Shown piece by piece: positions 34,774-43,069 of a stretch of DNA of 64,000 bases. A model generated the notes under the pieces. That model saw nothing but the letters and a program-made list of their open reading frames with translations, was not told the origin of the DNA and made no database searches. This stretch comes from Comamonas sp. Y33R10-2 (GTDB taxonomy: Bacteria; Pseudomonadota; Gammaproteobacteria; Burkholderiales; Burkholderiaceae_C): assembly GCF_019355935.1 (NCBI RefSeq), contig NZ_CP079925.1, forward strand, positions 992,001 to 1,056,000, read 5' to 3'. The position numbers and the translations under genes were made by a program. Within the stretch, counting starts at the first letter, position 1. The number at the start of each line of letters is the position of its first letter.

Positions 34774-35721
34774 ATGCAGATACACCCCGAAATGGCCGCC
34801 GTGCTTGAACAATTCAAAGATGCTCCGCCCATGGATTTTGTGAAAACGCCCGTGCCTGAAATCCGCAAGCTCATGGATCACATGGCGTTTCCGCCAGCTA
34901 ACCTGCCCATGCATGAGGTGCGTGAGCTGAAAATTCCCGGTGGCGATGGTCAGACTATGAAGCTGCGCCTGTACCGCCCCAGCACCGCGCAGTCAGCACC
35001 CGTCATGGTTTATTTTCATGGTGGTGGCTGGTGCATTGGCACGCTGGAGACGCATGACAACCTATGCCGCCACCTTGCACGTATTACTGGAATGAATGTG
35101 GTGTCCGTCGATTACCGGCTGGCTCCCGAGTATGTGTTCCCTGCGGCGCTAGACGATGCCTATGCCGCTACGCGCTGGGTAGCAGACCATGCCGCAGAGC
35201 TGAGCTGCGATGCCAGCCAACTGATGGTGGCGGGTGACAGTGCAGGCGGCAATCTGGCGATAGCGACCTGTCTGCGCGCCAAGGAGGATGGCTGGGAAGG
35301 CGACACGAATGGCATTACGCAGCAACTGCTGTTCTACCCGGTTTGCGATTCGCGCATGGATGCGCCTTCGCATGCGCTGTATGGGCAGATGCCCTTTCTC
35401 ACGCGTGAGGCCATGGCCGCCATGTGGCGCCACTACCACCCCGGCGTGCCAGCGCACCCACTTGCATCCATCATGCAGTACCCCAATGTCGCAGGCTTGC
35501 CGCCTACCGTGCTGGTAACGGCTGAGCTGGATATTTTGTGTGATGAGGGTGAGGCTTTTGCCAAGCGCCTGCAGCAAGCGGGTGTGCCGGTTGCAACCAT
35601 GCGTGCTGAAGGCATGCTGCATGGCTTTGCTAACTTCAGCACCATGGTTGCGGCGGTGGCGCGCTTGCTCGAAGAGGCTTGCAGCAAGTTGCAAAATCAC
35701 AGCGGCAGGACTGTGGGTTAA
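34774..35721 (+). CDS. Hormone-sensitive-lipase family esterase
   Basis: The 315-residue alpha/beta hydrolase has the oxyanion-hole motif HGGG at 82-85, the nucleophile motif GDSAGG at 154-159 (Ser156), a DYRLAPEY segment typical of family IV, and Asp (TAELDILCDEGEAF) and His (GMLHGFANF) completing the triad. It would hydrolyse an ester or lactone, which fits the product of the BVMO encoded 37 bases upstream. It is cytosolic, with no signal peptide. It is the last gene of the probable operon. Confidence 0.9.
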   Translation: MQIHPEMAAVLEQFKDAPPMDFVKTPVPEIRKLMDHMAFPPANLPMHEVRELKIPGGDGQTMKLRLYRPSTAQSAPVMVYFHGGGWCIGTLETHDNLCRHLARITGMNVVSVDYRLAPEYVFPAALDDAYAATRWVADHAAELSCDASQLMVAGDSAGGNLAIATCLRAKEDGWEGDTNGITQQLLFYPVCDSRMDAPSHALYGQMPFLTREAMAAMWRHYHPGVPAHPLASIMQYPNVAGLPPTVLVTAELDILCDEGEAFAKRLQQAGVPVATMRAEGMLHGFANFSTMVAAVARLLEEACSKLQNHSGRTVG

Positions 35722-35928
35722 GCCTGTTTTTTGCAACTGTGAATGTGTACAGCTGTGTTTGTAGGGGACGCAGATTTTATCCCCGCATCATGTGGACGCT
35801 TTTGTGGAAAACTCCACTTTGAAACGCGCAAACCCACGCCAGCTGGTGCTTTCCACGGATTGCTTAAAAAATAGACGATTCATCCCAATGCGGTGAAGCA
35901 AGGGTTTTCTCTAATAGGTTTGACATAT

Positions 35929-35967
35929 AAAAAAGCCCGCTAACCGTTGCCGGTTGCGGGCTTTTTT
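35929..35967. terminator. Bidirectional terminator before rlhA
   Basis: AAAAAAGCCCGC / GCGGGCTTTTTT enclosing an inner AACCG-TTGC-CGGTT stem. It lies between the convergent esterase and rlhA genes and can serve both. Confidence 0.92.
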
Positions 35968-35985
35968 GACGCCGATGAAGTTTGC

Positions 35986-37989
35986 TTACGCAGGCTTTTG
36001 AGGCGTGGGGCGTGTGCGGAAAAACTGCATCGGGTGTTCTTCCATTTCCTTGGCATGCTGGTTCATCACCGACTTCTTCATCTTGCCCACCACATGCATT
36101 TCGCAGGGCTTGCAGTCAAAGCGCAGGGTCAGCTTTTCTTTGCCGTTGATCAACTGCAGCGGCTCGGCCTTGATAGTGCCCTTGACACCAATCACACCCT
36201 TGGCTTGCTTGGGGCACAGGCTCATCGAGAAGCGAACGCAGTGTTTGGTGATCATCAGCGAAACTTCGCCTTCTTCTTCCTTGCTCTCGTAGGCCGCGTC
36301 GATCACCTTTACGCCATGCTTGACATAGAAGTCATGCGCTTTTTGGTTGTAGACGTTGGCCAGATAGCTCAGCGTGTCTTCAGGAAACGGCGCAGGCGGC
36401 TCCACTGGCAAAGCGCGTGGCAGGCGAGTAAAGCCCGCGGCGCGTGCGGCTTCGAGAGCGGCCAGTGCTTCGCGGCGCAACTGGTTGAGAGCCGATGCAG
36501 GCACAAACCAAGGCTGCGAAACGGTCAGCGAAATATCGTTGACCGAGAAGATGCTGGCACCAAAGCGGCCTAGTTGCTCGCGCAGCGTGGCTTCGGCTTT
36601 GGCGGCGTCGGTAGCGGCTTGGTATTCTTGATCGATAGATGCAGTGGCGCTGAAGCCGTCTTCATCGGTAAGCGTGAGACTGAAACCGTTGCTGGCTTCT
36701 TTGAACTCCGCCCACAGGCCAATGCGGCGTTCGCTGGACTTTTTCTCCAGCGAGCGTACCCAGTCCATGTCGCGGTTGCGGTTGATTTCCATGCCCTTGC
36801 GCAAGTCCTTGAACTCGGACATTTCGCTGCGAGGGAACAGTCGCCAGATGCCTTTTTTGGCATGCATGCATTCAACGCGGTTGATGTGTACGCCCACCAG
36901 TTCTTTTTTCAGGTCGTAGTAGCACAGGCCGTCGCCGTTGTGCAACTCGGCTGCCTTGTCGCTGGTTTCAATCTCTAACCAGTTATCGCCCACTTGCGTC
37001 ACCCAGCCAATGGCGCGGCCCGGTGTCTTGGGGGTATCAAAGGCACCAATATCGTCTTTGCGGCCGTTGACGAAGTAATCGGTGAACTCGCGGTTGAAGT
37101 TCTGGTCGGGGTCGGGTTCGAAATTGAACGTGGTCGATCCCGAAGATGAGCGCACCAGCGGCTTCTCGGAAAATTCGCGCTCTTCAATGATTTCGTCAAG
37201 CAGCTTGCGGTAGTGGGCGGTAATGTTCTTCACATAACCCATGTCCTTGTAGCGGCCCTCGATCTTGAAGCTGCGTACCCCAGCATCCACCAGTGCGCGC
37301 AGGTTGTCGCTCTGGTTGTTGTCCTTCATCGACAGCACATGCTTTTCATGCGCAATGATGCGGCCCTTGTCGTCCATCACTTCGTAGGGCAGGCGGCAAG
37401 CCTGGTTGCAGTCGCCGCGGTTGGCGCTGCGCCCTGTATGGGCGTGGGTGATGTAACACTGGCCCGAATAGGCCACGCACAGCGCGCCGTGAATGAAAAA
37501 TTCAATCGAGGTGCTGGGCGACAAGGTCTTGTGAATGGCCTTGATTTGCTTCAAATCCAGCTCACGGGCCAGCACGATTTGGCTCAAGCCCGCGTCCTGC
37601 AGAAAGCGCGCTTTTTCGGGCGTACGGATGTCAGTTTGCGTGGATGCGTGCAGCTGGATGGGCGGCAGATCGAGTTCGAGCAAGCCCATGTCCTGAATAA
37701 TCAGTGCATCGGCGCCTAGGTTGTACATATCCCAGGCCATCTGGCGCGCGCCTTCTAACTCATCGTCGCGCAAGATGGTGTTGAGCGTGATGAAGATGCG
37801 GCTGTTAAAGCGGTGGGCGTGCTTGATGAGCCGCTCCATATCGCGGATGTCATTGCCCGCCGTGGCGCGCGCACCAAAGGCTGGGCCGCCGATATAGACG
37901 GCGTCCGCTCCGTGGTTGATGGCTTCAATGCCAATATCGGCATCGCGGGCCGGGGACAGGAGTTCGAGCTGGTGGGGCAGGAGAGACAT
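35986..37989 (-). CDS. rlhA: 23S rRNA C2501 hydroxylation protein RlhA (U32 family)
   Basis: RlhA (formerly YdcP) forms 5-hydroxycytidine at C2501 of 23S rRNA. The 667-residue length matches RlhA rather than the ~450-residue TrhP. It begins MSLLPHQLELLSPARD, then has HGADAVYIGGPAFGARA, HASTQTDIRT, and the U32 signature EFFIHGALCVAYSGQCYI with conserved cysteines; later blocks GRSANRGDCNQACRLPY and FKIEGRYKD follow. The C-terminus has NVYNQKAHDFYVKHGV and a Cys-rich KHCVRFSMSLCPKQAKG and CKPCEMH. Agreement with the remembered E. coli protein runs along the whole length. Despite the peptidase family name it is an RNA-modification factor. Confidence 0.93.
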   Translation of the reverse strand: MSLLPHQLELLSPARDADIGIEAINHGADAVYIGGPAFGARATAGNDIRDMERLIKHAHRFNSRIFITLNTILRDDELEGARQMAWDMYNLGADALIIQDMGLLELDLPPIQLHASTQTDIRTPEKARFLQDAGLSQIVLARELDLKQIKAIHKTLSPSTSIEFFIHGALCVAYSGQCYITHAHTGRSANRGDCNQACRLPYEVMDDKGRIIAHEKHVLSMKDNNQSDNLRALVDAGVRSFKIEGRYKDMGYVKNITAHYRKLLDEIIEEREFSEKPLVRSSSGSTTFNFEPDPDQNFNREFTDYFVNGRKDDIGAFDTPKTPGRAIGWVTQVGDNWLEIETSDKAAELHNGDGLCYYDLKKELVGVHINRVECMHAKKGIWRLFPRSEMSEFKDLRKGMEINRNRDMDWVRSLEKKSSERRIGLWAEFKEASNGFSLTLTDEDGFSATASIDQEYQAATDAAKAEATLREQLGRFGASIFSVNDISLTVSQPWFVPASALNQLRREALAALEAARAAGFTRLPRALPVEPPAPFPEDTLSYLANVYNQKAHDFYVKHGVKVIDAAYESKEEEGEVSLMITKHCVRFSMSLCPKQAKGVIGVKGTIKAEPLQLINGKEKLTLRFDCKPCEMHVVGKMKKSVMNQHAKEMEEHPMQFFRTRPTPQKPA

Positions 37990-38106
37990 AGGGGCAAGAT
38001 TATCTCAGCACTGCCCAATTTCAGTGCGCCGCTGGGGCATGACCCATGAGCGGGGCCGACGTGAAGGCGTGTTCAAATCCACGCATTGCAAATATCGGAG
38101 TCCATC

Positions 38107-38364
38107 ATGAGAGCTGTTTTTGGGGTGCTTAGCCTTGTTGTGGCGCTGGCCGTGGTGGGCGTTTTGGTCAAAAAAAGCTGGCAAAGTAGCCAGGAAAGCT
38201 TGGCTCGCCAGAGCCCATCGTTGCCAGCAGGGCACAATCAAGGCTCTGAGGCCAAGGCTGTGCGAGAGCAAAGTCGGCAAAGTGAGCAGATCCAGCAGCA
38301 GTATCGACAGCAGCTGGAATCTGCACTCAACGCACCCCGGCCTGCCCCTGATCAAGCACCATAG
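38107..38364 (+). CDS. Small single-pass membrane protein, hypothetical
   Basis: The ATG at 38107 has CGGAG seven bases upstream, giving 85 residues. Residues 2-22 (RAVFGVLSLVVALAVVGVLV) form one membrane helix, followed by a basic KKSW and a Gln/Ser-rich soluble tail with coiled-coil tendency (REQSRQSEQIQQQYRQQL). It may expose the tail to the cytoplasm or act as a small scaffold. No family recognised. It lies just before the Liv-type binding protein gene with a 57-base gap. Confidence 0.6.
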   Translation: MRAVFGVLSLVVALAVVGVLVKKSWQSSQESLARQSPSLPAGHNQGSEAKAVREQSRQSEQIQQQYRQQLESALNAPRPAPDQAP

Positions 38365-38421
38365 TCTCAAACACCGCAGACGCGTGGGTGTGCCGGTCTC
38401 TCGTTTCATCTAGGAAAAAGC

Positions 38422-39681
38422 ATGTCTATCACTGCTCGCGTGGCTCTGAGCCGTTGTCTCCATATCCCATCTACTCTGGCGCTTGCTATCGCAGGCTTGC
38501 CGTTGATGAATGTGGCGTATGCAGCGGGGGCAGTAGCTACGGCAGGGGCAGCAGCCGGTGCATCAACCGGCGCGGTAAGTGCGACCGGTGCTTCAGACAT
38601 GAGCAAGCCCGTGCTTGTGCGCATTGGCCATGGTGGCCCCATTTCTGGGCCTATCGCGGCCTTGGGCAAAGATGAAGAAAACGGCGTGCGGATGGCCGTT
38701 GAAGATCTCAATGCCCGCAAGTTGCAATTGGGCGGCCGAGCGGTGCAGTGGAAGCTAGAAGCTGGCGACGATGCCGGCGACCCCGGTCAGGCCGTGGCAC
38801 TGGCACGCATTTTTTGCAGCAAAAAAGTGGCGGGGGTTGTTGGCCATCTCCAGTCTGGCACCACGCTGCCAGCGGCCAAGATTTACAACGACTGCGGCAT
38901 CCCCAGCATCACACCAGCGGCGACCCATGCCGCTATTGCCGATGCCGGCTATGACGACACCTTCCGCGTCATCGCCAATGACACTGCCATGGTCGAAGCC
39001 CTGCTGGACTATGCCGTCAAGCATCAGGGCGTCAAGCGCGTGGCCATCATTGATGATCGCACGACCTACGGGCAGGGCATCGTCAAGCTGTTTGAAGCGG
39101 CAGCGGCTGAGCGCGATGTGCAAATCGTGGACAAGCAATACACCAGCGACAAGGCGACGCAGTTTTCTTCCGTCCTCACCGCCATCAAGGCCCACAAGCC
39201 AGACGCGATTTTCTTTGGCGGCTTAGATGCACAAGCTGGTCCCTTGCTGCGCCAGATGTCTCAGTTGGCCATGAACCAAGTCAAATTCTTGGGCGGTGAT
39301 GCGCAATGTTCAGAACGCCTGCCCGCCATGGCTGACAAAGCGCCTTCGCTGAAAAACGTGATTTGTGTGATGAGTGGCAGCTCGCTTGCCAACATGCCCG
39401 GCGGCGCTGCTTGGAAGCAAAAGTACGACCAGCGCTTCCCCGGTCAATATCAGGTCTACAGCCCCTACGCCTATGACGCCACCATGGTGCTGGCGCAGGC
39501 CATCATCAGTGCAGATTCAGCCAAGCCCGAAGCCTATCTGCCAAGCCTGCGTCAAACGCATTACGAAGGCGTCACAGGCAAGATAGCTTTTGATTCTCAA
39601 GGTGAGCTGCAAAGCCCTCGCGTCACGCTCTATGGTTATGCCTCGGGTGAGCGTAAAGAGTTGGTGGTGCAAGGGCGTTGA
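38422..39681 (+). CDS. Branched-chain amino acid-type ABC substrate-binding protein
   Basis: The 419-residue protein has a signal peptide (cut near VAYA-A), an Ala/Thr/Gly-rich linker and a type I periplasmic binding domain of the Leu/Ile/Val class: RIGHGGPISGPIAALGKDEENG, AGDDAGDPGQAVALA, VVGHLQSGTTLPAAKIY and YAYDATMVLAQAI. No permease or ATPase gene is adjacent, so it is an orphan receptor that must share a transporter or serve a sensory role. Liv-type proteins also bind amides, aromatic acids and other small solutes, so the ligand is open. Confidence 0.9.
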   Translation: MSITARVALSRCLHIPSTLALAIAGLPLMNVAYAAGAVATAGAAAGASTGAVSATGASDMSKPVLVRIGHGGPISGPIAALGKDEENGVRMAVEDLNARKLQLGGRAVQWKLEAGDDAGDPGQAVALARIFCSKKVAGVVGHLQSGTTLPAAKIYNDCGIPSITPAATHAAIADAGYDDTFRVIANDTAMVEALLDYAVKHQGVKRVAIIDDRTTYGQGIVKLFEAAAAERDVQIVDKQYTSDKATQFSSVLTAIKAHKPDAIFFGGLDAQAGPLLRQMSQLAMNQVKFLGGDAQCSERLPAMADKAPSLKNVICVMSGSSLANMPGGAAWKQKYDQRFPGQYQVYSPYAYDATMVLAQAIISADSAKPEAYLPSLRQTHYEGVTGKIAFDSQGELQSPRVTLYGYASGERKELVVQGR

Positions 39682-39750
39682 ATGCCAAGAGCGGCTTTTA
39701 AGCGGCTCTCAAACAGCTAAATTTTTGTTAAATCGCCCTCTAGTCCTTTG

Positions 39751-39780
39751 TTATTAAGCACCTATAGCTATGGATTTTGA
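39751..39780 (+). repeat. Dispersed repeat overlapping the tadA start
   Basis: TTATTAAGCACCTATAGCTA then TGGATTTTGA resembles the interspersed Comamonadaceae repeat, and the tadA ATG (39770) lies inside it. Confidence 0.4.
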
Positions 39781-41173
39781 TGATTCCGTACACCAGCACT
39801 TCATGCGTATGGCGCTGGAGCAAGCGCGTGTTGCCGCCGCCTGCGGCGAGGTGCCGGTGGGGGCTGTGGTCGTCAAAAACGCGCAGGTCATAGGCCGGGG
39901 GCGAAACAGCCCGCTCTCTGCCAACGACCCCACAGCCCACGCCGAAGTGCTGGCGCTGCGCGAAGCCGCGCAGGCGCTGGGCAATTACCGGCTCGAAGGC
40001 TGCACCCTGTACGTGACGCTGGAGCCTTGCACCATGTGCAGTGGCGCCATGCTGCATGCGCGTCTCGATACCGTGGTCTACGGCGCGGCCGAACCCAAGA
40101 CTGGCGCGGCAGGCTCGGTGCTCAATGTGTTTGGCTATCCTGAAATCAATCATCAGACGCAGGTGCTGCGCGGCGTGCTGGCCGATGAATGCGCTGCTTT
40201 GATGGCCGAATTTTTTCAGCAGCGGCGCAAAGAAAAAAAAGCGCTGGAGCCGCATCCACTCAAAGACTGGGCGCTGCGCAACCCTGCGCAAGTCTTTGAT
40301 GATTTACCGCATTGGCCGTGGCAGCCGAAGTGGCGCAGTGATCTGCCAGCACTCAAGGGCCTGCGTTTGGCTGTGGTGGATGAAGGCACAGCCAGCGCAC
40401 CGCTGACTTGGCTGTGCCTGCATGGAAGCCCCGGCTGGGGTTATGAATTCAGGCATGTGATGCCAGCGTTGCTCGCTGCAGGCCATCGCATAGTGGTGCC
40501 TGATTTGCCGGGTTTTGGCCGCAGCGATCAGCCCAAGAAAGACAGCCTGCACAGCGCGCAGTGGCATCAGCAAATCATTGCTGAGTTAGTGCATACTCTT
40601 GATTTGCACCAAGTAGTGTTACTGGCCCATGGAGATGGTGGCAGGCTGGGCTTGGCCGTTGCGCAAGCCATGCCAGAGCGCTTTTTGGGCGCGTGGCTCA
40701 AAGATGTGTGGCCGCTGGGCAAACTGCCTGAGCGCAGCCAACAATGGGTGGAGCAAGCGGCGCGCAAACCCTCTTGGGACGTGGCCAAGGCGATGGCGCA
40801 GATTGAGGACAGAGCGAAGGCCGAGGGCGCCGATGAAAACGCCGAGACTGACGGGGTCGCCCGCGCATGGAACGCTCCCTTTGCACAAAGTGGTCACCGC
40901 GCAGCGCTCAAGGCTTGGCCGCGTGTGCAGTCTGAATTAAGCGCTGTATCCGAGCCTCTTTTGCAGCAATGGGCCAAGGCGCGCAAGCTGTGGCTGCAGC
41001 CGCCTGAGACGCAAAAATTAGTCTCGCTTGCACAGTGGCAGGCCGCTTGGATCAACGCTGCTCCTTCTTTGGCTCAAATACCAGAGCTGGGCTTGCAAAA
41101 CCAACATGGCTCTGCGGTTCCTGCGGCAAAGCAGGGCAGCGCTGCAAAGGCTGTGGAATACTTCGCGCCGTAG
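39770..41173 (+). CDS. tadA: TadA tRNA adenosine deaminase fused to an alpha/beta hydrolase
   Basis: Residues 1-~155 are a complete TadA: HAE (His57, Glu59) and PCTMC (Cys87, Cys90) bind zinc and do chemistry, making inosine at A34 of tRNA-Arg(ACG). After a basic linker (QRRKEKKALEPHP), residues ~185-460 form an alpha/beta hydrolase with oxyanion motif HGSPGW (218-223), DLPGFGRSD, and an elbow AHGDGG (286-291) carrying Asp289 where lipases have Ser. An Asp nucleophile plus HG-x-P is the pattern of haloalkane dehalogenases. Single-domain TadA is ~150-170 residues, so this is a true in-frame fusion; no stop or frameshift was seen. No Shine-Dalgarno is visible, since the start sits in a repeat. 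Confidence 0.9.
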   Translation: MDFDDSVHQHFMRMALEQARVAAACGEVPVGAVVVKNAQVIGRGRNSPLSANDPTAHAEVLALREAAQALGNYRLEGCTLYVTLEPCTMCSGAMLHARLDTVVYGAAEPKTGAAGSVLNVFGYPEINHQTQVLRGVLADECAALMAEFFQQRRKEKKALEPHPLKDWALRNPAQVFDDLPHWPWQPKWRSDLPALKGLRLAVVDEGTASAPLTWLCLHGSPGWGYEFRHVMPALLAAGHRIVVPDLPGFGRSDQPKKDSLHSAQWHQQIIAELVHTLDLHQVVLLAHGDGGRLGLAVAQAMPERFLGAWLKDVWPLGKLPERSQQWVEQAARKPSWDVAKAMAQIEDRAKAEGADENAETDGVARAWNAPFAQSGHRAALKAWPRVQSELSAVSEPLLQQWAKARKLWLQPPETQKLVSLAQWQAAWINAAPSLAQIPELGLQNQHGSAVPAAKQGSAAKAVEYFAP

Positions 41174-41257
41174 TCTGCAGCTTCATGCTGCGGGCCTTTG
41201 ATCTGAATTCTTGAATCTGCGGATTCACCACCTTTTCACGGAGCATGCAGCCAGTGG

Positions 41258-42460
41258 TTGCATGAACAGGCTTTGGCAACCTCGCGCAAATCCCCGGCTT
41301 GCAGCCATGATCACGCTCACCAGTGCTCGCACGACCATGCGGGCCAACCAGCTCCGGCAGAACATGTGCACGACGAGCATTGCGGCCATGAACACCACGC
41401 GCAGCAAGAGCACAAGCACGAGCACAAAAGCGAACACAAGAGCGACCAGCATCACGATCATGTGCATACCGCAGACGGCAGCTGCTGCGGCCATGACCAC
41501 AGCCATGGCGCTAAGCACATCTATATCTACTCGCCCTCGGGCGCGGTGCGCGACAAGGCCGCCTTCAAGCGCGGCATTAAGCAGTTAGAGGCTTTGGGCC
41601 ATCAGGTGGAAGTGGATGCGGATGCGCTCACCAGCAGCCAGCGCTTTGCCGGTGATGACGCCACGCGCCTAGCTGCCATTCACCGCGCGGCCGCCAGCGG
41701 CGCCGATGTGGCGCTGATCTCGCGCGGCGGCTATGGCCTCACCCGCATCTTGCCGGGTATCAAGTACAAAACCGTGGCCAAGGCGATTGCCAAGGGCACG
41801 AAGTTTGTGGGCCTAAGCGATTTCACCGCGTTTCAGCTGGCCATGCTGGCTCAAACCGGTGCGACCACGTGGGCTGGCCCTGCACTGAACGCCGACTTTG
41901 GTGTGGACGCCAAGAAAACCGGCGAGCCCGTGGACGACATCATGCTGGACTGCTTTGAGGATTTGCTCTCAGGCCAAGGCGAGGGCGCAGGCTGGCAAAT
42001 GCCCAAGGTGGGCGAGCTGCCCAACGGCAAGCCCCAGCTCAAAGACTTTTATGTGCCCGGCGGCGCCACGCTGTGGGGTGGCAATCTGGCGGTGCTGGTG
42101 TCCCTGCTGGGCACGCCTTACTTCCCGCAGATCGACGGCGGCATTTTGTTTATCGAAGATGTGGGCGAGCACCCTTACAAGATCGAGCGCATGCTGACGC
42201 AGCTTTTGCTCGCTGGCGTGCTGCAAAAGCAAAAAGCCATCATCTTTGGCCAGTTCACGGAGTTCAAACTCACTACCCATGACAAGGGCTTTAAGCTGCA
42301 AACGGTGATCGACTGGCTGCGTATGCAGGTCAAGCGCCCGGTGCTGCAAGGCCTGCCGTTTGGTCATGTGCCGACCAAGGTGCTGCTGCCTGTAGGCGCA
42401 CAAGTGTCATTGTCCGTAGAGGGCCGTGATGCCTTGATCTACTGGGGTCATACTCATTAA
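41258..42460 (+). CDS. LD-carboxypeptidase (S66) with His-rich N-terminal extension
   Basis: The C-terminal ~310 residues are an S66 peptidase like LdcA/MccF: IYIYSPSGAVRD, SRGGYGLTRILPGI (a Gly-rich nucleophile region; Ser is expected in LISRGGYG), VGLSDFTAFQL, and ILFIEDVGEHPYKIERML. These enzymes trim tetrapeptides during murein recycling or cleave toxic peptides. The first ~85 residues contain about 30 His with Cys and acidic residues (SHDHAHQCSHDH, HDEHCGHEHHAQ), a probable metal-binding tail. The only upstream start in frame is TTG at 41258, 14 bases after GGAG. A nearby ATG (41245) opens a six-codon frame that stops at 41263, so the true start is doubtful. Confidence 0.85.
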   Translation: MHEQALATSRKSPACSHDHAHQCSHDHAGQPAPAEHVHDEHCGHEHHAQQEHKHEHKSEHKSDQHHDHVHTADGSCCGHDHSHGAKHIYIYSPSGAVRDKAAFKRGIKQLEALGHQVEVDADALTSSQRFAGDDATRLAAIHRAAASGADVALISRGGYGLTRILPGIKYKTVAKAIAKGTKFVGLSDFTAFQLAMLAQTGATTWAGPALNADFGVDAKKTGEPVDDIMLDCFEDLLSGQGEGAGWQMPKVGELPNGKPQLKDFYVPGGATLWGGNLAVLVSLLGTPYFPQIDGGILFIEDVGEHPYKIERMLTQLLLAGVLQKQKAIIFGQFTEFKLTTHDKGFKLQTVIDWLRMQVKRPVLQGLPFGHVPTKVLLPVGAQVSLSVEGRDALIYWGHTH

Positions 42461-42535
42461 TTGATAGCTGATAGTCCTTCATTCATAAGGGATAGAGCCT
42501 GTTTTTAATGTAATTTTGTCAAGAAATGAGCTGCA

Positions 42536-42985
42536 ATGGGAAAAGCTGCGCTGCAATGGTCTGAGGAAATGCTGGCCCAACTCGGCCATGAAAAAGATGC
42601 GGTGCTGGCGCAGCGCTGGGGCACATCGGCCAAGACCGTGAACCTCAAGCGCAATGCTTTGGGGATTGCAGCTTTTGGCCATTTTGTGTGGAGCCCCCAA
42701 GCGCAGGCTTTGCTGGGCACCATCTCGGATGCAGAAGTGGCAAAGCAGCTGGGCATTAGCAAGGCCAGCGTGGTTGCCAAGCGCAGCGAGTTGGGCGTGG
42801 CCTCTGCCACCCAAGCCGCGGGTGGCGCCTTTGTCTGGGGTGATGAAGCCGTGGCCTTGCTGGGCACGGCATCTGACGCCAAGGTCGCCCAGCACCTGGG
42901 TTTGAGTCGCCTTACCGTCTACAACGCCCGCATGGCGCGGGGGATTGCGCCAGCGGCCAGAGGTGGTGCAGCCAAGAAGGACTAA
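42536..42985 (+). CDS. Triple helix-turn-helix-like repeat protein, hypothetical
   Basis: A 149-residue protein made of three similar ~43-residue units beginning at about 7, 51 and 97: (F)xWSxxxxALLG, then D-x-x-VA(K/Q)xLG(I/T)S, then a basic helix ending in G(I/V)A. Each unit looks like a small helix-turn-helix, as in homeodomain-like or SANT-type modules. It may bind DNA through several units. The basic tail is GGAAKKD. It stands alone between the LD-carboxypeptidase and the convergent hydroxysteroid dehydrogenase. No named family recognised. Confidence 0.75.
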   Translation: MGKAALQWSEEMLAQLGHEKDAVLAQRWGTSAKTVNLKRNALGIAAFGHFVWSPQAQALLGTISDAEVAKQLGISKASVVAKRSELGVASATQAAGGAFVWGDEAVALLGTASDAKVAQHLGLSRLTVYNARMARGIAPAARGGAAKKD

Positions 42986-43069
42986 GAGCCGCTCTAAGGC
43001 TGGGGCCGATTTGCATGGCTATGCAGCGATCAAGCTTCGCCACCACCTCGTTTCACGGAGCCGTCAAGA

